The translations under genes and the position numbers were made by a program. DNA of 53,045 bases from JBEAOO01 sp041164825. Lineage in GTDB: Bacteria > Pseudomonadota > Gammaproteobacteria > Burkholderiales > Burkholderiaceae_C. Where the stretch lies: the NCBI GenBank assembly GCA_041164825.1, contig JBEAOO010000200.1, positions 1 through 53,045 of the forward strand, written 5' to 3'. The notes under the pieces were generated by a model that saw only the letters and a program-made list of their open reading frames with translations, did not search any database and was not told the origin of the DNA. Below, one piece after another: positions 25,850 to 33,976 of the stretch. Numbering within the stretch: position 1 is the stretch's first letter; the number at the start of each line of letters is the position of its first letter.

Positions 25850-26974
25850 TCAGAGCGAGCGGCTGATGATCTCTTTCATGATCTCGCTGGTGCCGCCGTA
25901 GATGCGCGCCACGCGGGCGTCGACCCAGGCGCGGCTGATTTTGTACTCGCTCATGAAGCCATAGCCGCCGTGCAGTTGCAGCAGCTCGTCCAAAATCTTG
26001 CCCTGCATTTCGGAGCCGAGCAGCTTGCACATGGCGCCCACTTCGGCGCTGAGTTCGCCGCGCATCGCTTTGCCCAGGCAGTCGTCCACAAACACGCGCA
26101 GCATGGTGGCCTGCGCCTTGCACTCGGCCAGCTTGAACTTGGTGTTCTGGAAGTCGAACACCGTTTTGCCAAACACCTGGCGGTCGCGCGTGTACTGAAT
26201 GGTCTCGTCCAGCAGCGCCTCGATCGAGGCCGCCGCACGGATGCCGATGATGGTGCGCTCCCAGGCCAACTGGTGGGTGAGGTACTTGAAGCCCTGGTTC
26301 TCGTCGCCCAGACGGTTGGCCGCCGGCACGCGCACGTTGTCGAAAAACAGCTCCGAGGTGTCTTGGCCCTTGAGGCCGATCTTGTCGAGCAGGCGGCCTT
26401 TGGAGAAGCCGGGCCGGTCGGCCTCCACGCAGATCAGCGTCAGTTCTTTGGCGCCCGGGTCGAGCTTGGTGGCGGTCACCATCAAATCGGCGTTGCCGCC
26501 GTTGGTGATGAAGGTCTTTTGGCCGTTGACCACATAGTCGTCGCCATCCAGCCGGGCGCTGGTGCGCATCGAGCGCAGGTCGCTGCCGATGCCGGGCTCA
26601 CTCATGGCGATCACGCCGATGATCTCGCCGCTGGCCATGCCGGGCAGCCAGCGCTGCTTCTGCGCCTCGGTGCCGTAGGCCACGAGGTAGGGCGCGACGA
26701 TTTCGGAATGGGTGGTGAAGCCGATGGCGGTGGCGTTGACGCGGGCCAGCTCTTCGATCATCACGGCCGAGTGGCCGAAGTCGCCGCCCGAGCCGCCGTA
26801 TTCCTCGGGCACGGTGGAGCAGAGCAGGCCGGCTTCACCGGCACGGCGCCAGATGTCGCGCGGCACGATGCCGGCTTCTTCCCAGGCGTGCAGATGGGGG
26901 GCGATTTCTTTCTCGATGAAACGCCGCGCCTGCTCGCGAAACTGCTCGTGGTCTTCACGGAAAACGGGCCGCAT
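25850..26974 (-). CDS. Acyl-CoA dehydrogenase (long-chain type)
   Basis: A 374-residue dehydrogenase with all family blocks: N-terminal helices, IGVIAMSEPGIGSDLRSM (FAD/substrate site), YVVNGQKTFITNGGNADL, and LHGGYGFMSEYKISRAWVDARV at the C-terminus. The position of the MCAD catalytic Glu reads IYGGTSEIM, as in long-chain acyl-CoA dehydrogenase, and the helix G Glu of LAWERTIIG is the expected base instead. It transfers electrons to ETF, encoded at 42860-44550. It is in the seven-gene operon, 30 bp after the hydratase gene. Confidence 0.95.
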   Translation of the reverse strand: MRPVFREDHEQFREQARRFIEKEIAPHLHAWEEAGIVPRDIWRRAGEAGLLCSTVPEEYGGSGGDFGHSAVMIEELARVNATAIGFTTHSEIVAPYLVAYGTEAQKQRWLPGMASGEIIGVIAMSEPGIGSDLRSMRTSARLDGDDYVVNGQKTFITNGGNADLMVTATKLDPGAKELTLICVEADRPGFSKGRLLDKIGLKGQDTSELFFDNVRVPAANRLGDENQGFKYLTHQLAWERTIIGIRAAASIEALLDETIQYTRDRQVFGKTVFDFQNTKFKLAECKAQATMLRVFVDDCLGKAMRGELSAEVGAMCKLLGSEMQGKILDELLQLHGGYGFMSEYKISRAWVDARVARIYGGTSEIMKEIISRSL

Positions 26975-27004
26975 GGGGGAATGTCCTTGGAGTGGTTTTG
27001 AGGT

Positions 27005-27808
27005 TCAGCGGCCGGCGTAGTTCGGCGCGCGTTTGTCCAGCATGGCGTTGACCGCTTCGAGGTGGTCGTCGGTGTGGTGCGACAGCGCCTGGAAGGCGGC
27101 CGACAACTCCAGCAGCGAATCGAGCCGCATGTGCTGGCCTTCGCGCAGCAAGCGTTTGGTGAGGCGCAGCGCGTGGCCGGGGTTGGCGGCGATGCGTTGG
27201 GCCAGCGCCTGTGCGCGGGCGGCCAGCTCGTCGGCCGGCAGCACCTCGGCCACCAGGCCCCAGGCCAGCGCCTGGGCAGCGTCAATGGTGTCGCCGGTGA
27301 AGGCCATGATGCTGGCGCGCGGCATGCCAATCACCCGCGGCAGCAGCCAGGCGCCACCATCGCCCGGCACGATGCCGACCTTGACGAAGCTCTCGGCAAA
27401 CAGCGCCTTGTCGGAGGCCAGGCGGATGTCGCACATGCAAGCCAGGTCGAGCCCGGCGCCAATCGCGTGGCCGTTGACGGCGGCGATCACCGGCACGTCG
27501 AGCTCGTACAGCGCCAGGGGGATGCGTTGGATGGTGTTGCGGTAGCTTTCGCGCACCTCGTACGGGCTGCCGGCAAAAATGCCGCCGCGCGATTGCATGT
27601 CCTTCACATTGCCGCCTGCGCAGAAGGCGCTGCCTTCGCCGGTGAGCACCAGCACATGCACGCTGCGGTCGGCGCGGATGCTGCGGCACAGGTCTTCGAG
27701 CTCCTGCATTTGCGAGGGCTCGGTCAGCGCGTTGCGGGTCTGCGGGCTGTTGAGCTTGGCGGTGACGACAGCGCCTTCGCGCTCGATGACGAGAAATGAA
27801 GTGGTCAT
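27005..27808 (-). CDS. Enoyl-CoA hydratase/isomerase (crotonase) family protein
   Basis: A 267-residue crotonase-fold protein. The oxyanion-hole segments are AFCAGGNVKDM and VNGHAIGAGLDLACMCDIRL. The catalytic region FVKVGIVPGDGGAWLLPRVIG has Asp near the place of the second catalytic Glu, so hydratase versus isomerase or hydrolase activity is open. It acts on CoA thioesters in the cytoplasm. Its start overlaps the preceding dehydrogenase gene by four bases. Confidence 0.93.
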   Translation of the reverse strand: MTTSFLVIEREGAVVTAKLNSPQTRNALTEPSQMQELEDLCRSIRADRSVHVLVLTGEGSAFCAGGNVKDMQSRGGIFAGSPYEVRESYRNTIQRIPLALYELDVPVIAAVNGHAIGAGLDLACMCDIRLASDKALFAESFVKVGIVPGDGGAWLLPRVIGMPRASIMAFTGDTIDAAQALAWGLVAEVLPADELAARAQALAQRIAANPGHALRLTKRLLREGQHMRLDSLLELSAAFQALSHHTDDHLEAVNAMLDKRAPNYAGR

Positions 27809-28881
27809 GCGGATGCTGTGCTGTTCAAGGTGGTCAGGTCGAGCGAGCCACGCGTCACCGTGGGCCAAAAGGCTGCGGCGCCGCCGGCGCACACCGCTTG
27901 GCCCAGGCGCTGTGCCCAGTAGGTTTGGTTGCCAAACTCGCTGCGCCACGACCAGAGGCGGCGGGTGGAGAGTTGCAGCGCGTGTTCGTGGGTGAAGCCG
28001 ATGGCGCCATGCACGGTGTGGCCCATGGCGGCGGCCACACCGGCCGCTTCGCTGGCACACACCTTGGCGCTGGCAATCGGCAGGCTGGCCCATGCTCGAT
28101 CCGGCGTGAGGTCGGATTCGGCAAACGCGCCTTCGGCCGCCACCACCGCGCAGGCGGTTTGTTCGGCCATCACCGCGAGCTGGTGCTGGATGGCCTGGAA
28201 GGCGCTGATCGGCTTGCCAAACTGCACGCGCTCGGTGGCGTAGCGGGTGCTCAGCGTCAACACCGTTTGCAGTGCACCGGCCATTTGGGCGCTGCGCAAC
28301 ATGGCGCCGCCGAGCAGCAGGCTGTCGGCGTGCACGCCCTCGGCGAGCGGCGCGGTGGCCAAGGGCAGGGTGGCGTCGAACTGCAGATCATCACGCGGCT
28401 CGCCGGCCACGTTGAGGCGCGGCGTGATGCGGGCGGTCTTGGCGTCGAGCAAGACGAGTTGCGGCGCAGCGCCAGCGGTGAACGCCACCACCTTGCCCAC
28501 ATGGCGTCCCCACGGCACATCGGTCAGCGTGCCGCTGACGCGGCCATCGCTGGCCAGCGTGACGGTGGCGGCCGACACGCTCAGCGGCTCGTTCAACGCT
28601 TCGAGCCCGCAGCGGCCCAAGAGTGCGTTGGCGAGCAGGGTTTCGGGCAGCGGCAGCGGCAGGCTGTGTCGGCCGGCGGCGAGCACCAGCACGACGATGT
28701 CGTCCCAGCTGGCGTCGGCACCGCCGAGTGCTTCGGGCGCAGCGGCAACCGCGAAGCCGGAGTCCTCGATGGCGGCCCACAAGGTGGCGGGCCAGGTGCC
28801 GCTTTCGCAAGCACGCAGCAGTTCGGGGGTGACCTGGTCGGCGAGCAGGCGCTCGATGGTGGATTCGAAGAGTTCGCGCAT
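27805..28881 (-). CDS. Acyl-CoA dehydrogenase-like protein, probable partner subunit of the next gene
   Basis: A 358-residue acyl-CoA dehydrogenase-fold protein of the short, divergent type (GFAVAAAPEALGGADASWDD, YATERVQFGKPISAFQAIQHQLA, HTVHGAIGFTHEHALQLSTRRLW). The SEPxxGSD substrate/FAD block of the middle domain is not present. Such divergent chains form alpha2-beta2 enzymes with a second chain, as known for ChsE1-ChsE2 of steroid side-chain degradation. It lies 29 bp after the 382-residue dehydrogenase gene and is probably its partner; this is inference. Confidence 0.88.
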   Translation of the reverse strand: MRELFESTIERLLADQVTPELLRACESGTWPATLWAAIEDSGFAVAAAPEALGGADASWDDIVVLVLAAGRHSLPLPLPETLLANALLGRCGLEALNEPLSVSAATVTLASDGRVSGTLTDVPWGRHVGKVVAFTAGAAPQLVLLDAKTARITPRLNVAGEPRDDLQFDATLPLATAPLAEGVHADSLLLGGAMLRSAQMAGALQTVLTLSTRYATERVQFGKPISAFQAIQHQLAVMAEQTACAVVAAEGAFAESDLTPDRAWASLPIASAKVCASEAAGVAAAMGHTVHGAIGFTHEHALQLSTRRLWSWRSEFGNQTYWAQRLGQAVCAGGAAAFWPTVTRGSLDLTTLNSTASA

Positions 28882-28910
28882 GGCTGGGTGTCGTTTCTCT
28901 GTCGTCTCTC

Positions 28911-30059
28911 TTATCGCAGGCCGAGCCCGCGGGCGATGATGCCGCGCAGGATCTCGCGCGTGCCGCCGCGCAGTGAAAACGACGGCGCCATCTGCATCAG
29001 CGCGGCCAGCACCTGCGCGTGGTCGCTGCCGGCGCCCACGGCGGGCAGGGTGTCGAGCAGCTGTTGGGCGATCTCGGGGATGTCTTGCTCGAACACGGCG
29101 CCCAGGTCTTTCACGCACGACGCGGCCCACGCCGGATTGCCACCCGCTGCGAGCTGCGCAGTGACCGAGAGCGACATCTGCCGCAGCGCCACCAAGCGGG
29201 CGGTGAGGCGGCCGATCTCGCGCGCCTGGAAGGCATCGGGTTTGGGCCCGACCGCGTCGATCAGCGTGTGCAGCAACGCGATGCTGCTGAGAAAACGCTC
29301 AGGGCCGCTGCGCTCAAACGCCAGCTCGGCGGTCACCTGCTCCCAGCCCTGGCCTTCGGCGCCGATGAGGGCGTCGGGGCCGAGCTGCACGTTGTCAAAA
29401 AACACCTCGTTGAAGTGCTTGCCGCCGGCCAGATCGGTGATCGGCCGCACCTGCACGCCGGGCGCCTTCAGGTCGATGATGAACTGCGACATGCCTTCAT
29501 GGCGGGCCGCGCTCTTGTCGCCCGTCCGCACCAGCGCGATCATGAAATGCGAGTGGTGCGCGTTGGTGGTCCACAGCTTGTGGCCGTTGAGCACCCAGCC
29601 CTCACCCTCTTTGACGGCGCGCGTGCGGATCGACGCCAGATCGGAGCCCGAGTTGGGCTCGCTCATGCCGATGCAGAAATAGCTCTCGCCGCGGCAGATG
29701 GCTGGCAGGTGCTGCTCGCGTTGCGCTTCGGTGCCGTAACGCGAGATCAGCGGGCCACTTTGCCGGTCGGCGATCCAGTGCGCCGACACCGGTGCGCCAG
29801 CCGCCAACAGTTCTTCAATCACCACATAGCGCGCCCACGGCCCGGCCTCGGAGCCGCCATAGCGCTTGGGCAGCGTCATGCCGAGCCAGCCGCGGCGGCC
29901 GAGCTCGCGGCTGAACGCCGGATCGGCGCCCATCCACGAATCGGCGCGGCGCAGCGCGCTGCGGTCGGCCAGCGTGTCGGCCAAAAAGCCGCGCACCTGC
30001 GCGCGCAGCGGTTCGGCCTCGGCAGGAATGCGGTGGTAGCGAAAGGTCTCGACCGACAT
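28911..30059 (-). CDS. Acyl-CoA dehydrogenase, probable FAD-binding partner chain
   Basis: A 382-residue dehydrogenase with CIGMSEPNSGSDLASIRTRA, WVLNGHKLWTTNAHHS and a C-terminal GGTREILRGIIARGLGLR. The candidate catalytic Glu is in LAFERSGPERF. This is the type often found in pairs with a shorter chain, as here. Substrates of such pairs are typically bulky ring-bearing acyl-CoA esters. It follows the amidohydrolase gene by 40 bp in the operon. Confidence 0.92.
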   Translation of the reverse strand: MSVETFRYHRIPAEAEPLRAQVRGFLADTLADRSALRRADSWMGADPAFSRELGRRGWLGMTLPKRYGGSEAGPWARYVVIEELLAAGAPVSAHWIADRQSGPLISRYGTEAQREQHLPAICRGESYFCIGMSEPNSGSDLASIRTRAVKEGEGWVLNGHKLWTTNAHHSHFMIALVRTGDKSAARHEGMSQFIIDLKAPGVQVRPITDLAGGKHFNEVFFDNVQLGPDALIGAEGQGWEQVTAELAFERSGPERFLSSIALLHTLIDAVGPKPDAFQAREIGRLTARLVALRQMSLSVTAQLAAGGNPAWAASCVKDLGAVFEQDIPEIAQQLLDTLPAVGAGSDHAQVLAALMQMAPSFSLRGGTREILRGIIARGLGLR

Positions 30060-30099
30060 GAGGTGGGCGTGCCGTGGCGTGGAGGGTGAGGGCGCGGCT

Positions 30100-31407
30100 T
30101 TACAGCGCGGTGCCGGCGTCGGCCGAAGCGAACATCTTGTTGATGTCGCCCGAGGTGACGGGCTTGTTCGGGTCGCGCACGGGTGCGGCGCCGCCCAGGC
30201 CGAGGGCCGGCTCGATGCTCACGTGGCCGGCCTGCGCACGCAGGGCGCCCACCGTGCAGTTCTCGCGGCCGAGCAGCGAGATCGGGTCGTACGAGAACTC
30301 GCGCATCGTGTTGAGGTGGGTGATCTTGTTGATCACCTCGTCAGACAGGTGCTGCGCTTGACGCCAGAAGGTGTCGGCCGAGTGCGGCCAGGTGCAGTCG
30401 GAGTGCGGGTAGTCGCACTCCCAGGTCACCTTGTCGACGTTCATCGCGTCGAGGTTGTGCAGACCGAATTCGTCTTCGATGAAGCAGGTGATGATGTGTT
30501 CATTGAACACCTCGCTCGGCTTCTTGCCGCCGAAGTTCGACATCGTCCACTCGTGATGGTGGCTGTGCGTGAAGTTGGCGCGCTCCAGCAGGTACGGGAT
30601 CCAGCCGATGCCGCCTTCAGACAGCGCCATGCGCAGCTTGGGGAACTTCTTCCACATGGGGGCCCAGATCCAGTCGGCCGCGGAGCTGGCGATGGAGATC
30701 GGCATCGAGGTGATCCACGCGTCGATCGGCGACTCGTCGGACGCGTGCGGCGACTTGGCGCCGGTGCCGATGTGGCAGCAGACAACCACGTTGTTGTCGG
30801 CGCAGGCCTTCCACAGTGGGTCCCAGTGGTCGTTGTGGATGGAGGGGTAGCCGTGCACGGTCGGGTTGTCCGACAGCGTCACCGCGTGCACACCCAGCTT
30901 GGCCATGCGCTCGACTTCGGCGGCGGCGGCTTGCATGTCCCACCACGGCACCATCATCAAGGGGATGAAACGGCCCGGCGCCGCGTTGGCCCAGTCGTGC
31001 AGGTGCCAGTCGTTGTAGGCCTGGATGGCGGCGAGCGACACGCCGCGGTCTTCATAACCCTGAAAGCGCTGGCCGGCAAAACCGGGGAAGGTGGGGAAGC
31101 ACAGCGACCCGAGCACGCCATTGGCGTTCATGTCGTCCACGCGCGCCTTCACGTCCCAGGTGCCGCGGCGCATCTGGTCGTAGCCCAGCGGCTCCATGCC
31201 GTATTCCTCTTTCGGGCGGCCGACCACCGAGTTCAAGCCCATGTAGCCGGTGGCGCGTTCTTCGAACACCCACACGTCTCGGCCGTTCTTTTTCACCACC
31301 TGGGGTTCGCGGCCTTTGTACTTGGCGGGCATGTGGCGGGTGAAGGCGTTCGGGGGTTCGATCGCGTGATCGTCCACGCTGACAAGGATCAGGTCGTCGA
31401 GCTTCAT
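30100..31407 (-). CDS. Amidohydrolase family (ACMSD-like TIM-barrel) metal-dependent hydrolase
   Basis: A 435-residue amidohydrolase-2 protein. Metal-site candidates are H14 in VDDHAIEPP, H212 in CCHIGTGAK, the His cluster at 281-285 (HSHHHEW) and D332 in CDYPHSD. Relatives perform decarboxylation or C-C/C-N hydrolysis; members starting SVDDHxIEPP are frequent in actinobacterial and sphingomonad degradation clusters but poorly characterised. The start at 31407 has a strong AGGAGA ribosome site. It is the first gene of a seven-gene operon, behind a promoter overlapped by a 43-bp dyad. It may handle a ring-cleavage product, since no alpha/beta meta-cleavage hydrolase was seen. Confidence 0.9.
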   Translation of the reverse strand: MKLDDLILVSVDDHAIEPPNAFTRHMPAKYKGREPQVVKKNGRDVWVFEERATGYMGLNSVVGRPKEEYGMEPLGYDQMRRGTWDVKARVDDMNANGVLGSLCFPTFPGFAGQRFQGYEDRGVSLAAIQAYNDWHLHDWANAAPGRFIPLMMVPWWDMQAAAAEVERMAKLGVHAVTLSDNPTVHGYPSIHNDHWDPLWKACADNNVVVCCHIGTGAKSPHASDESPIDAWITSMPISIASSAADWIWAPMWKKFPKLRMALSEGGIGWIPYLLERANFTHSHHHEWTMSNFGGKKPSEVFNEHIITCFIEDEFGLHNLDAMNVDKVTWECDYPHSDCTWPHSADTFWRQAQHLSDEVINKITHLNTMREFSYDPISLLGRENCTVGALRAQAGHVSIEPALGLGGAAPVRDPNKPVTSGDINKMFASADAGTAL

Positions 31408-31494
31408 GGGGTCTCCTGAATGGAAGGGGGCGCGCAGCAGCATTTGCAGCAGCCGACGGGAAGCGTCGTGCTGAGGCCGGAGGCGAGTGCTGGC

Positions 31495-31544
31495 ATGCTA
31501 GAGCAAAAGATAAACACTTTCAACTAAAGTGTTCAGCTTTTGCT
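31495..31544 (-). promoter_or_regulatory. Sigma70-like promoter overlapped by a 43-bp double dyad (candidate IclR operator)
   Basis: On the minus strand, TTGAAA (31518-31523) and TAGCAT (31495-31500) are 17 bp apart, about 90 bp before the amidohydrolase start. The -35 box lies inside a dyad at 31502-31544: inner arms AACACTTT/AAAGTGTT around CAACT, outer arms AGCAAAAG/CTTTTGCT. The inner core, ACACTTT-N5-AAAGTGT (31514-31532), recurs with one mismatch at 32641-32659. The site is also just past the 3' end of the IclR gene, but no T-run follows, so an operator is more likely than a terminator. Confidence 0.65.
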
Positions 31545-31598
31545 GCTGGGCGGCGCTGATTCAGGGTTTATCCCGGGGTCCGGGGTCGTGGGCGCCGG

Positions 31599-32420
31599 TC
31601 AGAACAACACGGATTCCAAGCGGTGGCCGAGGTCGCGCAGCGCCTCACCGAGCTTGTCGATGGCGGCGTCGTCGCGCTGGCCGCGAATCATCACGGCCGA
31701 CACCGTGAAGGCGATGTTGGCGGAGGCATCGCAGACGGGCGCGGCCACGGCCAGCACGCCGGCGGCGAAGTAGCCGTCGTCGGTGGCCCAGCCGCGGCGG
31801 CGCGCGCGGTTGACCTCGCGCACATAGGTGTCAAAGCTCAGCGTGCGCGCCCAGCGGATCTTGTCAAACTCTTCGCGCAACTCCGCTTCGGCCATGTTCA
31901 GGCGGCTGACAAAAAGCCGGCCGCTGGCGCCCATCAAGATCGGTAGGCGCTGGCCGGCGGGCATGTCGATGTGCATGTCGGTGGGGCTGGATTCGGAGCT
32001 CACCAGCACAATGCGGTCCACCCCAATGCGCCGCCACAGCGTGACGGTGACGCCGAAATCCGACGCCAACTCGTGCATCAGCGGTGCGGCCAGTTGCAGG
32101 CGCTGGCCGCGTGTCATCAGCTGCTCCACCAGCCGCGCCAAGCCCAGCCCGGCGGAGTAGGTTTTGGAGAGGGCGTTGAAGTCCACCACGTCCTCGGCCA
32201 CCAGGGTGCGCAAGATGTTGAAGCAGGTGCTCTGGTTGATCGACAGGTGGCGCGCGATGTCGGCCGCACGCTCGGGCGCGCCGGTTTGGCTGAGGTAGCG
32301 CAGGATGCGCACCGCATTGACCACCGGCTTGACGATCACGCCGGCCGTGGCTGCCTTGGGTGTCGCTGTGCGGGGCTTGGCGGAGGGCGAGATGTCGATG
32401 CCGGTGTCGTCAGTTGTCAT
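31599..32420 (-). CDS. IclR family transcriptional regulator
   Basis: A 273-residue regulator. The N-terminal winged HTH is at about residues 33-90 (VVNAVRILRYLSQTGAPERAADIARHLSINQSTC region, then FNILRTLVAEDVV). The C-terminal GAF-like effector domain has the family motif ILMGASGRLF. It lies between two operons with matching candidate operators, the amidohydrolase operon downstream on the same strand and the ferredoxin-dioxygenase operon divergent from it. It probably controls both in response to an aromatic or acidic metabolite. Confidence 0.93.
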   Translation of the reverse strand: MTTDDTGIDISPSAKPRTATPKAATAGVIVKPVVNAVRILRYLSQTGAPERAADIARHLSINQSTCFNILRTLVAEDVVDFNALSKTYSAGLGLARLVEQLMTRGQRLQLAAPLMHELASDFGVTVTLWRRIGVDRIVLVSSESSPTDMHIDMPAGQRLPILMGASGRLFVSRLNMAEAELREEFDKIRWARTLSFDTYVREVNRARRRGWATDDGYFAAGVLAVAAPVCDASANIAFTVSAVMIRGQRDDAAIDKLGEALRDLGHRLESVLF

Positions 32421-32712
32421 GGATGTGGGTCATAGAGCCTGCGACCGGGAATTTGCAGCGGTGGCGTCAAACAGTGCAGCGCGTGTTCAATTCTAAATAC
32501 AGTCGAAAATTCTCAAATCGGAACATGCCCGAGTGGCTCAGGTGCGCGTGGAACAGCGCGTGTTTGTGTCTTGCAATGTATGACGCCCGGTGTCTGGCTG
32601 GATGGACAGTCGATCAGGGTCAACCCGGGTATTAAAATTGACACTTTGTAGAAAAATGTACACATCAACCGTCGGGCACGTCTGATGCGCCCGATCCAGC
32701 CAGGAGTTTTTC
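32421..32712. promoter_or_regulatory. IclR/ferredoxin divergent promoter region with candidate IclR operator (32641-32659)
   Basis: This 292-bp gap is clearly AT-richer than the genes. For the plus strand a perfect TTGACA -35 box is at 32638-32643; the -10 is weak (CACATC after 17 bp). The -35 overlaps ACACTTT-GTAGA-AAAATGT, which matches the dyad core in front of the amidohydrolase operon with one mismatch and the same spacing. AGGAG at 32701-32705 precedes the ferredoxin ATG. No gene is visible in the rest of the gap. Confidence 0.6.
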
Positions 32713-32946
32713 ATGAGTTCGTCCGCTCAAGGTTCGCCCATTGTCTTGCGTGTGATCGCCGATCGCAGCCGCTGCTGCGGCTACGGTTTGTGCGCGCAGA
32801 TGTGCCCGCAGGTCTACAAGCTCGATGAAAACGGCTTGGTTTATCTCGAATCGGACACCGTGCCCGCCGGCCTCGAAGAAGAGGCCCGCGAAGGCGCTGC
32901 GGCCTGCCCGGCCGAGGCGCTGGTGATTGAAGAAGTGAGCGCCTGA
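32713..32946 (+). CDS. Small Fe-S ferredoxin of the P450-associated (3Fe-4S/4Fe-4S) type
   Basis: A 77-residue ferredoxin. C27 and C31 in GYGLCAQMCPQVYKLDENG, C21 or C22 in RCCGYG, and C65 in AACPAEAL give the single-cluster pattern C-x5-C-x3-C...C-P. In most P450 partner ferredoxins the third position is Ala or another residue and the cluster is 3Fe-4S; here it is Cys, so a 4Fe-4S cluster is possible. It is 10 bp before the dioxygenase gene and may supply the P450 or accept electrons from the oxidoreductase at 39080. Confidence 0.92.
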   Translation: MSSSAQGSPIVLRVIADRSRCCGYGLCAQMCPQVYKLDENGLVYLESDTVPAGLEEEAREGAAACPAEALVIEEVSA

Positions 32947-32956
32947 GGAGCACCCC

Positions 32957-33898
32957 GTGGACATCATCGGCATCGGCTACCTCGGCTTCGAATCGACCCA
33001 GCTCGACGCTTGGCGCGACTACGGCCCGAATGTGATGGGCTTCCAGATCGGCCAATCGCCCGAGTCGGACCCCGACTCGCTCTACTTCCGCACCGACGAC
33101 CGGCGCCATCGTTTTGCCTTTCACCCCGGCACCATCGACCGCCTGGCCTACATCGGCTGGGAGGCCAAGGGCAAGATCGAGTTCGAGGCGGCCGTGGCGC
33201 GTTTTCGCGAGCATGGCGTGGTGCTGACCGTGGGCGACGCGGCGCTGTGCGAGCGGCGCGGCGTGAAGGCGGTGGTGCGCTTTTGCGACCCGGTGGGCTT
33301 CCAGCACGAGCTGTTCCACGGCCAGAAGTGGATGCCGCGCTCGTTCGTGCCCGGCCGGCCGCACGGCGGCTTCTTGGCCGGTGTGCGCGGGCTGGGGCAC
33401 TTGGTGGTGATCACGCCGGAGTTTCCGCCCGAGCTGGAAGACTTCATGGTCAAGCTGATGGGCTTCAGCTACTACGGCGCGGGTGCCGGCAAAGGCCGCA
33501 CGGCCTTCTACCGCGCCAAGCTCAACCACTACACCAGCCACGACATCGCCTACGGGTTTGGCCCGGGCCGCAAGGGTGTGCAGCACGTGGGCTTGTTTGT
33601 GAAGAGCCTGCGCGACGTGGGCGAAACGTACGACATCGTCAAGCAGCGCGGCCTGCAGATGCAAATGACGCTGGGTCAGCACACGCAAGACCCGCACGTG
33701 TCGTTCTATCACTTCGGCCCCGGCGGTTTTGCCATTGAAACCATCACCGAACTGGAGCCCTGGCACGACGACGGTTTTGAGCTCAACCCCGAAAAGCTCA
33801 GCACCTGGGGCCACGAGCAGGTGGGCCCCATCCTCGGCCCCAGCGTGCGCACGCCCGAGGCGTTGAGCGCGCCTGAAGTGGCTTGCGCCACGCGTTGA
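32957..33898 (+). CDS. Type I extradiol ring-cleavage dioxygenase (BphC/HsaC-like)
   Basis: A 313-residue two-module VOC dioxygenase. In the C-terminal module all key residues of BphC-type enzymes are found at matching positions: iron ligands H148 (GLGHLVV), H210 (GVQHVGLF) and E261 (FAIETI), plus second-sphere H195 (SHDIAYG) and Y251 (SFYHFGPGG). It should open a catechol ring next to the hydroxyls using Fe(II) and O2. The GTG start at 32957 is preceded by GAGGAG. It follows the ferredoxin gene by 10 bp. A bicyclic or larger catechol is the likely substrate class. Confidence 0.93.
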   Translation: MDIIGIGYLGFESTQLDAWRDYGPNVMGFQIGQSPESDPDSLYFRTDDRRHRFAFHPGTIDRLAYIGWEAKGKIEFEAAVARFREHGVVLTVGDAALCERRGVKAVVRFCDPVGFQHELFHGQKWMPRSFVPGRPHGGFLAGVRGLGHLVVITPEFPPELEDFMVKLMGFSYYGAGAGKGRTAFYRAKLNHYTSHDIAYGFGPGRKGVQHVGLFVKSLRDVGETYDIVKQRGLQMQMTLGQHTQDPHVSFYHFGPGGFAIETITELEPWHDDGFELNPEKLSTWGHEQVGPILGPSVRTPEALSAPEVACATR

Positions 33899-33976
33899 GG
33901 TGCGGCAGCCATCCTGCCTCGGCATGCGTGCCCCCGTGTGCGCGCCACAGCCCGACCGCCGCCTGACCCACAGCCC

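Noticed and set aside
31502..31544. Intrinsic terminator of the IclR gene
   Set aside because: The dyad is AT-rich at its outer arms and is not followed by a T-run on the minus strand; it overlaps a good promoter, so an operator is more likely.
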